From: Actinopolymorpha pittospori
Lineage (GTDB): Bacteria; Actinomycetota; Actinomycetes; Propionibacteriales; Actinopolymorphaceae
Assembly: GCF_014873875.1 (NCBI RefSeq)
Contig: NZ_JADBEM010000001.1
Location: forward strand, 4,588,001-4,652,000
Direction of reading: 5' to 3'
Length of the DNA: 64,000 nucleotides
Shown: in pieces, positions 51,491 to 59,205 of the stretch
How positions within the stretch are numbered: position 1 is the first letter of the stretch
How the letters are laid out: each line of letters begins with the position of its first letter
Position numbers and translations under genes: made by a program
The notes under the pieces: model-generated
The model's input: the letters and a program-made list of their open reading frames with translations, nothing else
What the model was told of the DNA's origin: nothing
Databases searched by the model: none

Positions 51491-52603
51491 ATGGCGCTCA
51501 CCGACCACGAGATCGCCCGGGCACCCAAGGTCCTGCTGCACGATCACCTGGATGGCGGGCTGCGTCCAGGGACCGTGGTCGAGTTGGCGGCGGAGGTCGG
51601 CCACGAGCTGCCCACGGAACCAGAGCGGCTCGGCCAGTGGTTTCGGGACTCCGCCGACTCCGGCTCGCTGGAGCGCTACCTCGAGACCTTCGTCCACACC
51701 GTCGGGGTGATGCAGACGCCGGCGGCGCTCACCCGGGTGGCATCGGAGTGCGCGGAGGACCTCGCCCGCGACGGCGTCGTCTACGCCGAGGTGCGCTACG
51801 CGCCCGAGCAGCACCTCGACGCGGGGATGACGCTGAACGAGGTTGTCATGGCGGTCCAGGCCGGCTTCGCCGAAGGGGAGAAGCGCGCCGCCGAGGCCGG
51901 CCGGCCGATCGTCGTACGCCAGATCCTCACCGCGATGCGGCATGCCGCCCGGTCGATGGAGATCGCCGAGCTCGCGGTCCGCTACCGCGACGCGGGCGTG
52001 GTCGGGTTCGACATCGCGGGCGCCGAGGCCGGCTACCCGCCGACCCGACACCTGGACGCGTTCGAGTACCTCCAGCGGGAGAACGCGCACTTCACCATCC
52101 ACGCGGGTGAGGGGTTCGGCCTGCCGTCGATCTGGCAGGCGATCCAGTGGTGCGGCGCGGACCGGCTCGGACACGGCGTTCGCATCGTCGACGACATCTC
52201 CGTCGCGCCCGGCGGAGAGGTGCGGCTCGGGCGGCTCGCGAACTATGTCCGGGACAAGCGGATTCCGCTGGAGCTGTGCCCCTCCTCCAACGTCCAGACC
52301 GGCGCGGCACCCTCGCTCGCCGAGCACCCCTTCGGCCTGCTGACCCGGCTGCGTTTCCGTGTCACGGTCAACACCGACAACCGCCTGATGAGCGGTACGT
52401 CGATGTCGCAGGAGTTCGCCGGCCTCGCAGAGGCGTTCGGCTACGACCTCACTGACTTTCAGTGGTTCACCGTCAACGCGATGAAGAGCGCGTTCCTGCC
52501 CTTCGACCAGCGCCTCGCCCTGATCAACAACGTGATCAAGCCCGGATACGCGGCGCTCGGCGCCGAACGGGCCTTCGCGCAGATGCAGCACGGGACCTTC
52601 TGA
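51491..52603 (+). CDS. add: Adenosine deaminase
   Basis: 370 aa. Zinc and catalytic residues: HxH in LLHDHLDGGLRP, FTIHAGEGFG (His and Glu), RLGHGVRI and the Asp pair in VNTDNRLMSG. It yields inosine/deoxyinosine for the purine nucleoside phosphorylase at the end of the island. ATG 51491, behind AGGAAGG at about 10 nt, is chosen because homology begins there. The 121-bp gap after deoA shows no terminator, so it may be in the same transcript. Confidence 0.95.
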   Translation: MALTDHEIARAPKVLLHDHLDGGLRPGTVVELAAEVGHELPTEPERLGQWFRDSADSGSLERYLETFVHTVGVMQTPAALTRVASECAEDLARDGVVYAEVRYAPEQHLDAGMTLNEVVMAVQAGFAEGEKRAAEAGRPIVVRQILTAMRHAARSMEIAELAVRYRDAGVVGFDIAGAEAGYPPTRHLDAFEYLQRENAHFTIHAGEGFGLPSIWQAIQWCGADRLGHGVRIVDDISVAPGGEVRLGRLANYVRDKRIPLELCPSSNVQTGAAPSLAEHPFGLLTRLRFRVTVNTDNRLMSGTSMSQEFAGLAEAFGYDLTDFQWFTVNAMKSAFLPFDQRLALINNVIKPGYAALGAERAFAQMQHGTF

Positions 52604-52682
52604 CCTCCCGCGACCGCTATCCAACCCGGAAAGGTTGAAGGATCCTGTATTCACAGGCGGATGCTGCGGGGGAGGTCGTGGC

Positions 52683-53246
52683 GTGGCTACCGCGCGAGGT
52701 TCGGGCTGGTTTACGCAGGTCACGGAGTTCCTGCGCAGATGCGTGGGTCCGCGCCGGGATGTGGCCTCGCGTGAGCCTGCCGACCCTGGCCGGACCCTCG
52801 TCCCCGACCCGAGCGGACCGCCGGGTCCCGGTGGGCGGGCCGACCTGACGGTGAGCCCGCCGGAGGAGCGCGGCGAACGCCCCGGGCGGGTGGAGCGTTG
52901 GCGGCAGGTTCTTCAGCGCTGGTGGGAGGGCAGTGACAGCTGGCGTGATCCGCTCGACCGTTGGTGGGACGGTGTGGACACCGGCCGGGCGCCGAGCGGA
53001 CCGCCGATCGAACGCCTCGCCGCCGACCTGCACCGGTTGTCCGCCGAAAGTGTCCGGCTCCACGCCGACAGCCGGATGTCGGCTCGCGCCTTCCATCTGC
53101 ACGCCGCCGAGTTGGCCTACGACGAGACGCTGCTCCTCGCCTGTGAGGCGCTCGGGGTCGACACCGGTGGCGCGACCGCGCCCCTGCCCAGCATCCGGCG
53201 GCTCGAGATCGAGGTCGAACTCACCCGCTGCGGCCTGGTCTGGTGA
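52683..53246 (+). CDS. Conserved actinobacterial protein of unknown function
   Basis: 187 aa, no recognised domain. Residues 1-70 are polar, Pro/Gly-rich; then a Trp-rich stretch (RWRQVLQRWWEGSDSW, DRWWDGVD) and a helical C-terminal region, IERLAADLHRLSAESVRLHADS... AFHLHAAELAYDETLLLACEALG. The C-terminal part resembles a small conserved family of actinobacteria that I cannot name. GTG 52683 has GGGGGAGG 7 nt upstream; TTG 52635 is in frame but has none. Confidence 0.65.
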   Translation: MATARGSGWFTQVTEFLRRCVGPRRDVASREPADPGRTLVPDPSGPPGPGGRADLTVSPPEERGERPGRVERWRQVLQRWWEGSDSWRDPLDRWWDGVDTGRAPSGPPIERLAADLHRLSAESVRLHADSRMSARAFHLHAAELAYDETLLLACEALGVDTGGATAPLPSIRRLEIEVELTRCGLVW

Positions 53247-53265
53247 CCCCGGGCGGGACTCTCCC

Positions 53266-53484
53266 TCAGCGGCGTGCGCCTCTGGCCGAGGCCCACTCGT
53301 CGCGCTCGGCCTTCGGCATCAGGATCCACAGCACGATGTAGACGATCACCTGCGTGCCGGGCAGGATCAACGACAGGACGAACAGTAGCCGGACGAACCC
53401 GGTCGGTACGCCGAACCGTTGGGCGAGGCCGGCACAGACTCCGGCGATCATCGCGCCTTCCCGCGGGCGAACCAGGCGAGCCAT
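53266..53484 (-). CDS. PspC-domain small membrane protein
   Basis: 72 aa. The PspC motif IAGVCAGLAQRFGVPTGFVRLLFVL leads into a hydrophobic helix (LSLILPGTQVIVYIVLWILM) ending MPKAERDEW. PspC domains bind membranes and, in enterics, regulate phage-shock responses; in actinobacteria their role is unclear. ATG 53484 follows AGGAG at 7 nt. Convergent with the unknown protein gene before it. Confidence 0.85.
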   Translation of the reverse strand: MARLVRPREGAMIAGVCAGLAQRFGVPTGFVRLLFVLSLILPGTQVIVYIVLWILMPKAERDEWASARGARR

Positions 53485-53662
53485 CAAACGTCTCCTCTCG
53501 AAGTACCTTGCTCCTTCACCGGTCGGACGTACGGGCCCCCGCGAAACGCTCCCGCCCACGGCCATGACCGGGGATCTCTCCGGGACGACCCGGGCCTGTC
53601 CCGGAGACCTCCCACAGGGAGCGGACCCGGCACTTTCGGGCGACGATGCGGCTGAAAGACAG

Positions 53663-53695
53663 CGGGTCCTCCTCCGTGGTGAGGAGGAGGACCCG
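53663..53695 (-). terminator. Terminator hairpin after the 415-aa protein gene
   Basis: A 12-bp perfect stem (53663-53674 with 53684-53695) with a 9-nt loop, about 50 bp past the stop codon. The rest of 53485-53743 contains no gene. Confidence 0.65.
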
Positions 53696-53743
53696 AAGTG
53701 CCGAGGTGAGCCGTCCTGAGCGAGCCGCCCAGGACGCGAGCCG

Positions 53744-54991
53744 TCAGGTTCGCTGGTCGAGGTGCGCGGTGAGCGCGGGTACGACTGCCCGCCAGCCGGC
53801 GGCCGCCGCGGCCACGTCGGCGCTGGCGAGCGCCTCCGCCGCGCCGGGCCGGTCCTGGGCCAGGTCGAGTGCGCAGGAGACCATGAACGCGCCGGCCGGG
53901 GAGTTGGGCTGGAGCAGGTCGGAGACGTCGGTCCAGCCGCCCCACGCGGCGAGCCGGACGATCTCCGTCCAGGCGCTGACCAGACGGTCCGCCGCGTCCT
54001 GGTCCATGGTGGCGGTGAGTGAGTCGGCGAGTTCGACCAGGTCGAAGATGTTGTCGTCGTGCGGGGTGAAGCTGACATCCTCTCGCGCCGCGACCGCGGC
54101 GAGGTCGACGCCTGGGAGCTGACCACCCTTACCGTCGGCGACGTCGGCCTGAAGCCGGTCGACGTCGTCCCAGACGTAGAGGCGGGCGGCACCGAGTTCG
54201 CCGGGCTCACCGAGATAGGCGGGCTGACCGGCGGTGAGCGCGGTGCTGCGGACGGCGTAGACACCCTCCTCGGCGAGGCCGAACCAGACGGTGACCGCGG
54301 AGGCCACCTCCTCCAGCGGCGTCGTGTCGTCGGACCCCTCACCGTCGGCTCCACCGAGGCCACCGGCGAGTGCGGCACCGGGACCGGCCGAACCGTTTCG
54401 GGGGCGTGCCGCCGAGTCGTCGGGGAGCTTCGGGGTCGTCACTCGCCCCGAGACCTCGTTCAGGCACGCGTCCCAGTGGTTGTTCAGCAGGTCGACCACG
54501 TGCTGGCGGTGGTGGGCCGCTCGGAAGACCGACAGCAGTTCGTCGCCGGAGGCGAGCTTGCTGATGTCCTCGTCGTCGTGCAGCGCCTGGGAGTGCTCGT
54601 TCTCGATCTCGAGGTAGTCGAGCAGGTCGAGCATCAGGGCGAGCGTCGAACCGAGTCCGGCCTGCTCCTCGGAGTCCAGCTCCCCGTCGGCGAGTTCGGG
54701 CAGGTGGGTGAGGTCATAGGTGCACAGGCGCCGGGCGTACTGGTCCGTCGGCCAGATCCGCAGCGGCTTCATGTGCGGGCTCGGCGTGAGGTCGCTCGGC
54801 GTACCGGAGTCGACGAAGCTGACCAGGTCCTCGAGGGTGGTGAAGCCGTAGACCTTGCCCTTCGAACCCAGGAAGGCTCCCGAGCCGTCGTCGGCGGTGT
54901 ACCAGCCGGGCTGGTAGAGCGTGAAGCGTCGTCCGATCGTGAGCGTGAGCTCAAGGGGGACGAGCGGGTCGGCGATGAATTCAGTGGTCAT
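53744..54991 (-). CDS. Actinobacterial protein of unknown function with internal duplication
   Basis: 415 aa, soluble, acidic (many Asp/Glu), not recognised. Two similar halves are visible: FLGSKGKVYGFTTLEDLVSFV (about 41-61) and YLGEPGELGAARLYVWDDVDRL (about 255-276) share an LG - Y-x-F/W - L/V D-x-L pattern. Each is followed by an acidic helix region (LPELADGELDSEE, DLVELADSLTATMDQD). A Gly/Ala/Ser linker (about 195-220) joins them. ATG 54991 has ACC-rich upstream without a strong Shine-Dalgarno. It starts 5 bp after the stop of the ALDH-like gene, so it is probably the last gene of the deoC operon. Confidence 0.7.
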   Translation of the reverse strand: MTTEFIADPLVPLELTLTIGRRFTLYQPGWYTADDGSGAFLGSKGKVYGFTTLEDLVSFVDSGTPSDLTPSPHMKPLRIWPTDQYARRLCTYDLTHLPELADGELDSEEQAGLGSTLALMLDLLDYLEIENEHSQALHDDEDISKLASGDELLSVFRAAHHRQHVVDLLNNHWDACLNEVSGRVTTPKLPDDSAARPRNGSAGPGAALAGGLGGADGEGSDDTTPLEEVASAVTVWFGLAEEGVYAVRSTALTAGQPAYLGEPGELGAARLYVWDDVDRLQADVADGKGGQLPGVDLAAVAAREDVSFTPHDDNIFDLVELADSLTATMDQDAADRLVSAWTEIVRLAAWGGWTDVSDLLQPNSPAGAFMVSCALDLAQDRPGAAEALASADVAAAAAGWRAVVPALTAHLDQRT

Positions 54992-54996
54992 GGTCT

Positions 54997-55872
54997 CTAC
55001 ATCCCGATCGGGTGCCAGACGGTTTTGGTGTCGAGGAACGCGGCGATCCGCTCGATGCCCGGGTCTGCGGTCCAGTCCGGCTCCACCTCGGGCCGCCGGA
55101 TCAGCCGTTTGAGGTTGTCGGCGGCGGAGCGCTCGAGTTCGGTCGCGAGCGGGGGGTCGTCGACGCCGGTCAGGTCGAGGGCGTTGACGTCCATGTGGCT
55201 CGCCAGCCAGGGGGCCACCTCGGCCACCTGTCCGGTGAGCAGGTTGACGACCCCGCCGGGCAGATCGCTCGTGGCGAGCACCTCGGCAAGAGTGATCGCC
55301 GGCAACGGTCGGTCGGTGCTCGCGAGCACGACGCAGGTGTTGCCGGTGGTGATGGCCGGCGCGATGACGCTGACCAGGCCGAGCAGGCTCGAGTCCGGCG
55401 GCGCGAGGACGGCGACCACGCCGGTGGGCTCGGGGACGGAGAAGTCGAAGTAGGGCCCGGCCACCGGGTTGGCGGAGCCGAGCACCTGGGTCACCTTGTC
55501 GGCCCAGCCGGCGTACCAGACCCAGCGGTCAATGCTCTCCTCGACGGCCGTCTCCGCGTCGGTGCGGGAGAGCCCTTCACTGGCCGCGACCTCGTCGACG
55601 AACTGCGAACGACGACCTTCCAGCATCTCCGCGACCCGGTAGAGGACCTGGCCGCGGTTGTAGGCGGTGCGGCCCGACCAGCCGGGGAACGCCTTGCGGG
55701 CGGCGACGACGGCGTCGCGGGCGTCCTTGCGGGACGCGAGCGCGGCGTTGGCGAGGAAGCTGCCTTCGGCGTCGTTCACGACGTAGCTCCGACCGGACTC
55801 GCTGCGCGGGAAGGCCCCGCCGATGAAGAGCTTGTAGGTCTTGCGGACGGCAAGTCGCTGCGCCGGACTCAT
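54997..55872 (-). CDS. Truncated aldehyde-dehydrogenase-like protein lacking the catalytic half
   Basis: 291 aa, against about 490 for full ALDH. It starts KTYKLFIGGAFPRSESGRSYVV and keeps the N-terminal fold: IDRWVWYAGWADKVTQVLG, PTGVVAVLAPPDSSLLGLVSVIAPAI (cofactor region, altered from PWNFP) and GGVVNLLTG. Then it ends, without the ELGGK Glu and the catalytic Cys loop. The C-terminal DTKTVWHPIGM looks like a real end, not a random break. Human and bacterial ALDH16 have just such an inactive second domain fused to a full one; here the complete ALDH is the gene immediately upstream, 43 bp away. A non-catalytic partner subunit is therefore likely. ATG 55872 is chosen by homology. Confidence 0.82.
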   Translation of the reverse strand: MSPAQRLAVRKTYKLFIGGAFPRSESGRSYVVNDAEGSFLANAALASRKDARDAVVAARKAFPGWSGRTAYNRGQVLYRVAEMLEGRRSQFVDEVAASEGLSRTDAETAVEESIDRWVWYAGWADKVTQVLGSANPVAGPYFDFSVPEPTGVVAVLAPPDSSLLGLVSVIAPAITTGNTCVVLASTDRPLPAITLAEVLATSDLPGGVVNLLTGQVAEVAPWLASHMDVNALDLTGVDDPPLATELERSAADNLKRLIRRPEVEPDWTADPGIERIAAFLDTKTVWHPIGM

Positions 55873-55915
55873 CGTCGTGCCCACCTCTCGATGGTGCCGG
55901 AAGGCCGCTGCCACC

Positions 55916-57391
55916 TCATGCCGACGCCCCCTCGAGATAGGCGGCCAGGCCGTGCAGGCCGCCCTCGCGACCATAGCCGGACTCCTTGAAGCCGCCGAAC
56001 GGCGACGCGGGGTCGAAGCGGTTGAAGGTGTTGGCCCACACCACCCCGGCACGGAGCTGGTCGGCCATCCACAGGATCCGTGAGCCCTTGTCGGTCCAGA
56101 CCCCGGCGGACAGGCCGTAGGGCGTGTTGTTGGCCTTCTCGACGGCCTCCGCGGGCGTGCGGAAGGTGAGGATCGACAGCACCGGCCCGAAGATCTCCTC
56201 GCGGGCGATGCGGTGCGCCTGCGTGACGCCGGTGAACAGGGTCGGGGCGAACCAGAAACCGCGGTCGGGCAGCTCACAGGGGGCGGACCAGCGCTCGGCA
56301 CCCTCGGACTCGCCCACCGCGCTCAGCTGCCGGATCCGGTCCAGCTGCTGGGCGGAGTTGATCGCGCCGACGTCGGTGTTCTTGTCCAGCGGGTCGCCGA
56401 CCCGGAGCGTGCCCATCCGGCGCTTGAGGCGCGCGAGCACCTCGTCGTGGATGCCCTCCTGGACGAGCAGGCGCGAACCCGCGCAGCAGACGTGACCCTG
56501 GTTGAAGAAGATGCCGTCGACGATGCCCTCGACCGCCTGGTCGAGGGGCGCGTCGTCGAAGACGATGTTGGCGGCCTTGCCGCCCAGCTCCAGCGTCACG
56601 CGCTTGCGGGTGCCCGCGACCGACCGGGCGATCGCCTTGCCCACCTCGGTCGATCCGGTGAAGGCGACCTTGTCGATGCCGTCGTGGGCGACCAGTGCCT
56701 GTCCCGTGTCGCCGGCACCGGTGACGACGTTGACGACCCCGGGCGGCAGCTCGGCCTGCTGACAGATCTCCGCGAAGGCCAGCGCCGTGAGGGGCGTGGT
56801 CTCGGCCGGCTTGAGCACGACGGTGTTGCCGCACGCGAGGGCGGGCGCGATCTTCCAGGCCAGCATGAGGAGGGGGAAGTTCCACGGGATGACCTGGCCC
56901 GCCACACCGAGTGGCCGCGGCTCCCGCATGGTCCCGCCCGGGCCGACCGAGGCCGAGACGGCGTAGGAGAGCTTGTCGGCCCAGCCGGCGTAGTAGAAGA
57001 AGTGCGCGGCGACCAGCGGGAGGTCGACGTCGCGGGACTCCCGGATCGGCTTGCCGTTGTCGAGGGACTCCAGAACGGCGAGCTCGCGGGCCCGCTCCTG
57101 GATGATCCGGGCGATCCGGTAGAGGTACTTGCCGCGGTCGCGTCCGGACATGGAGCCCCACACGCCGTCGTAGGCGGCGCGGGCGGCCCGGACGGCGCGG
57201 TCGACGTCCTGCGCGCCGGCCTCGGTGACCTCGGCCAGCACCTCCTCACTCGCCGGGTTGACCGTCTTGAACATCCGGCCGTCGAGGGTCTCGACGAACT
57301 CACCGTCGATGAAGAGGCCGTAGGACGACCTGAGGTCGACGACGGCGCGCGACTCCGGTGCGGGCGCGTACTCGAACTTCGCTGCGGACAA
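55916..57391 (-). CDS. Aldehyde dehydrogenase (catalytic), probably oxidising acetaldehyde from DeoC
   Basis: 491 aa, full length. Cofactor region VIPWNFPLLMLAWKIAPAL, KPAETTPLTAL and GSTEVGKAIA; catalytic Glu in LELGGKAANIVF and Cys in NQGHVCCAGSRL (near residue 300); EEIFGPVL and the ending FGGFKESGYGREGG are normal. It lies 8 bp behind deoC on the same strand, and DeoC releases acetaldehyde, so acetaldehyde is the natural substrate candidate. The segment FFYYAGWADKLSYAV is similar to the truncated partner downstream, as in the two domains of ALDH16. GTG/ATG 57391 precedes a non-conserved N-terminus. Confidence 0.93.
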   Translation of the reverse strand: MSAAKFEYAPAPESRAVVDLRSSYGLFIDGEFVETLDGRMFKTVNPASEEVLAEVTEAGAQDVDRAVRAARAAYDGVWGSMSGRDRGKYLYRIARIIQERARELAVLESLDNGKPIRESRDVDLPLVAAHFFYYAGWADKLSYAVSASVGPGGTMREPRPLGVAGQVIPWNFPLLMLAWKIAPALACGNTVVLKPAETTPLTALAFAEICQQAELPPGVVNVVTGAGDTGQALVAHDGIDKVAFTGSTEVGKAIARSVAGTRKRVTLELGGKAANIVFDDAPLDQAVEGIVDGIFFNQGHVCCAGSRLLVQEGIHDEVLARLKRRMGTLRVGDPLDKNTDVGAINSAQQLDRIRQLSAVGESEGAERWSAPCELPDRGFWFAPTLFTGVTQAHRIAREEIFGPVLSILTFRTPAEAVEKANNTPYGLSAGVWTDKGSRILWMADQLRAGVVWANTFNRFDPASPFGGFKESGYGREGGLHGLAAYLEGASA

Positions 57392-57399
57392 CGCCCCTC

Positions 57400-58398
57400 C
57401 TAGTCGAGTGTGAAGTAGTCGGGGCCTGCGTAGGTGCCGGTGCGCATCTTCGTGCGCTGCATCAGCAGGTCGTTGAGCAGGCTGGACGCGCCGAGCCGGA
57501 ACCAGTCGGGGTAGAGCCAGTCCTCACCGGCCGTCTCGTTGACGAGGACGAGGTAGCGGATGGCGTCCTTGCTGGTCCGGATGCCACCGGCCGGTTTCAC
57601 CCCGACCTGGCGACCGGTGGCCGCACGGAAGTCGCGCACCGCCTCGAGCATCACCAGGGTCACCGGGAGGGTCGCGGCCGGCGAGACCTTGCCGGTGCTG
57701 GTCTTGATGAAGTCGCCGCCGGCGAGCATGGCCAGCCAGGAGGCGCGGCGTACGTTGTCGTAGGTCGCGAGCTCGCCGGTCTCGAGGATCACCTTCAGGT
57801 GGGCGGACCCGCAGGCCCGCTTCACCGCGACGATCTCCTCGAAGACCTCGGCGTAGCGACCGGAGAGGAACGCGCCCCGGTCGATCACCATGTCGATCTC
57901 GTCGGCGCCCGCCGCCACCGCGTCGGTGGTCTCGCGGATCTTGACCTCGAGGCTCGACCGGCCCGAGGGGAACGCCGTCGCGACGCTCGCCACCTTGACC
58001 GCGCTGCCCGCGAGGGCCTCCTTGGCGACGGGCACCAGGTCGGAGTAGACGCAGATGGCGGCCACCGGCGGACACTCGGGATCGGCCGGGTCCGGACGCC
58101 GCGCCTTCGCGCAGAGGGCGCGCACCTTGCCCGGCGTGTCCTGACCCTCCAGGGTGGTGAGATCGATCATGGTGACGGCGAGGTCGAGGGCCCACGCCTT
58201 GGCCGTCGTCTTGATCGATCGGGTCGAGAGCGCGGCAGCCCGCGCCTGCGCGCCCACCTGGTCGACCCCTGGAAGGCCGGCCAGGAAGCCGCGCAGGCTG
58301 GCGTCGGAGGCCGTGATCTCGCCGATCTGGTCCGGCGTGATCGCGGGCTCGTCGGGAGGCGTCTTCAGAGCCTCCGTGGGCGCGGCCGTCGTGGTCAC
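57400..58398 (-). CDS. deoC: Deoxyribose-phosphate aldolase
   Basis: 332 aa, the longer DeoC class. Schiff-base lysine in DFIKTSTGK (near residue 250), the second Lys in LKVILETGEL, and Asp in MIDLTTLEG; KPAGGIRTSKDA completes the barrel. It splits 2-deoxyribose 5-phosphate into glyceraldehyde 3-phosphate and acetaldehyde. GTG 58398 is chosen since homologues start with a short variable N-terminus; no Shine-Dalgarno precedes it, but TACACT (-10-like) ends 6 nt upstream, so the mRNA may be leaderless. First gene of deoC - ALDH - ALDH-like - 415-aa protein. Confidence 0.95.
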   Translation of the reverse strand: MTTTAAPTEALKTPPDEPAITPDQIGEITASDASLRGFLAGLPGVDQVGAQARAAALSTRSIKTTAKAWALDLAVTMIDLTTLEGQDTPGKVRALCAKARRPDPADPECPPVAAICVYSDLVPVAKEALAGSAVKVASVATAFPSGRSSLEVKIRETTDAVAAGADEIDMVIDRGAFLSGRYAEVFEEIVAVKRACGSAHLKVILETGELATYDNVRRASWLAMLAGGDFIKTSTGKVSPAATLPVTLVMLEAVRDFRAATGRQVGVKPAGGIRTSKDAIRYLVLVNETAGEDWLYPDWFRLGASSLLNDLLMQRTKMRTGTYAGPDYFTLD

Positions 58399-58488
58399 GG
58401 GGCCAGTGTAAGGGCGGGTACCCCAGGTACTTACCGTCCGCGCTCCCCGCAGGGCAGAATCGGGGGCCACGACGTCGGGAGGCTGCCA

Positions 58489-59145
58489 GTGACACGGCTG
58501 ACGCTGCGAACGGACGGTAGTTCGAAGAAGGTGATCGAGCGCTTCGCGCCCGCCGGGGGCCGGATCCTCGGGGTGATCACCATCCTCATCGGCGTCCTGA
58601 TCGTCGGCGACATCATCGTCGAGTGGCGCACCTGGGCGGGGCTCAGCGCGGCTGCGGTCGTGGTCGCGGTGTGCGCGCTCGTGTGGGTCGGGCTGGTCCG
58701 GCCCGCCGTGGTCGCCTACGAGGAGGCGCTCGTCCTGCGCAACATCCTCAGTGACGTACGGATCCCATGGCATCTGGTCGAGTCGGCCACGGTCTCGCCG
58801 GTGCTCACCCTCCCGGTCGGGGGCAAGGTCTACCGGTCCTCGGCGGTGGGCGTGACCGGTGCCGACCGCCGGGCGATGCGGCGGTCCAGGCGCGAATCCG
58901 TCGAAGCGGTCATGCACGGGCGTTCCCCGGGATCGGAGGACGAGGGCCCCGCGCCCAAGGGCGCGGCCAGCCTCGCCGGGATGCCACCGTCCGTCTACAC
59001 CACGCACCGTATCGAGACGCTCGCGGAGAAGTACGCCGACGCGTCCAGGGTCAGCGCCGAGGTCGAACGCCACTGGCGGTGGCCGGAGTTCGCGGTCGTG
59101 GTCGTGGCGATCCTGGTCGCCGTCCTGGCCAACTCGCTCGCCTGA
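58489..59145 (+). CDS. PH-domain-like membrane protein
   Basis: 218 aa. Two hydrophobic helices (ILGVITILIGVLIVGDIIV, AAAVVVAVCALVWVGLV) are followed by a bacterial-PH-like strand set (VAYEEALVLRNILSDVRIPWHLVESATVSP), a charged linker and a C-terminal helix (FAVVVVAILVAVLANSLA). Function unknown. GTG 58489 has GGGAGG 6 nt upstream. It diverges from deoC with 90 bp between; both promoters must be there. Convergent with the phospho-sugar mutase. Confidence 0.8.
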   Translation: MTRLTLRTDGSSKKVIERFAPAGGRILGVITILIGVLIVGDIIVEWRTWAGLSAAAVVVAVCALVWVGLVRPAVVAYEEALVLRNILSDVRIPWHLVESATVSPVLTLPVGGKVYRSSAVGVTGADRRAMRRSRRESVEAVMHGRSPGSEDEGPAPKGAASLAGMPPSVYTTHRIETLAEKYADASRVSAEVERHWRWPEFAVVVVAILVAVLANSLA

Positions 59146-59205
59146 GCCCCCCGCCGGACCTAGCTCCGCCGGCCCCAGCCGGACCGGCGTCGGCCGGGCC
59201 GGGTG

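Noticed and set aside
54997..55872. Short ALDH as a simple pseudogene
   Set aside because: It is uninterrupted, has its own start and a coherent C-terminus, and sits in a tight operon with a full ALDH, so a non-catalytic subunit is more likely than decay.
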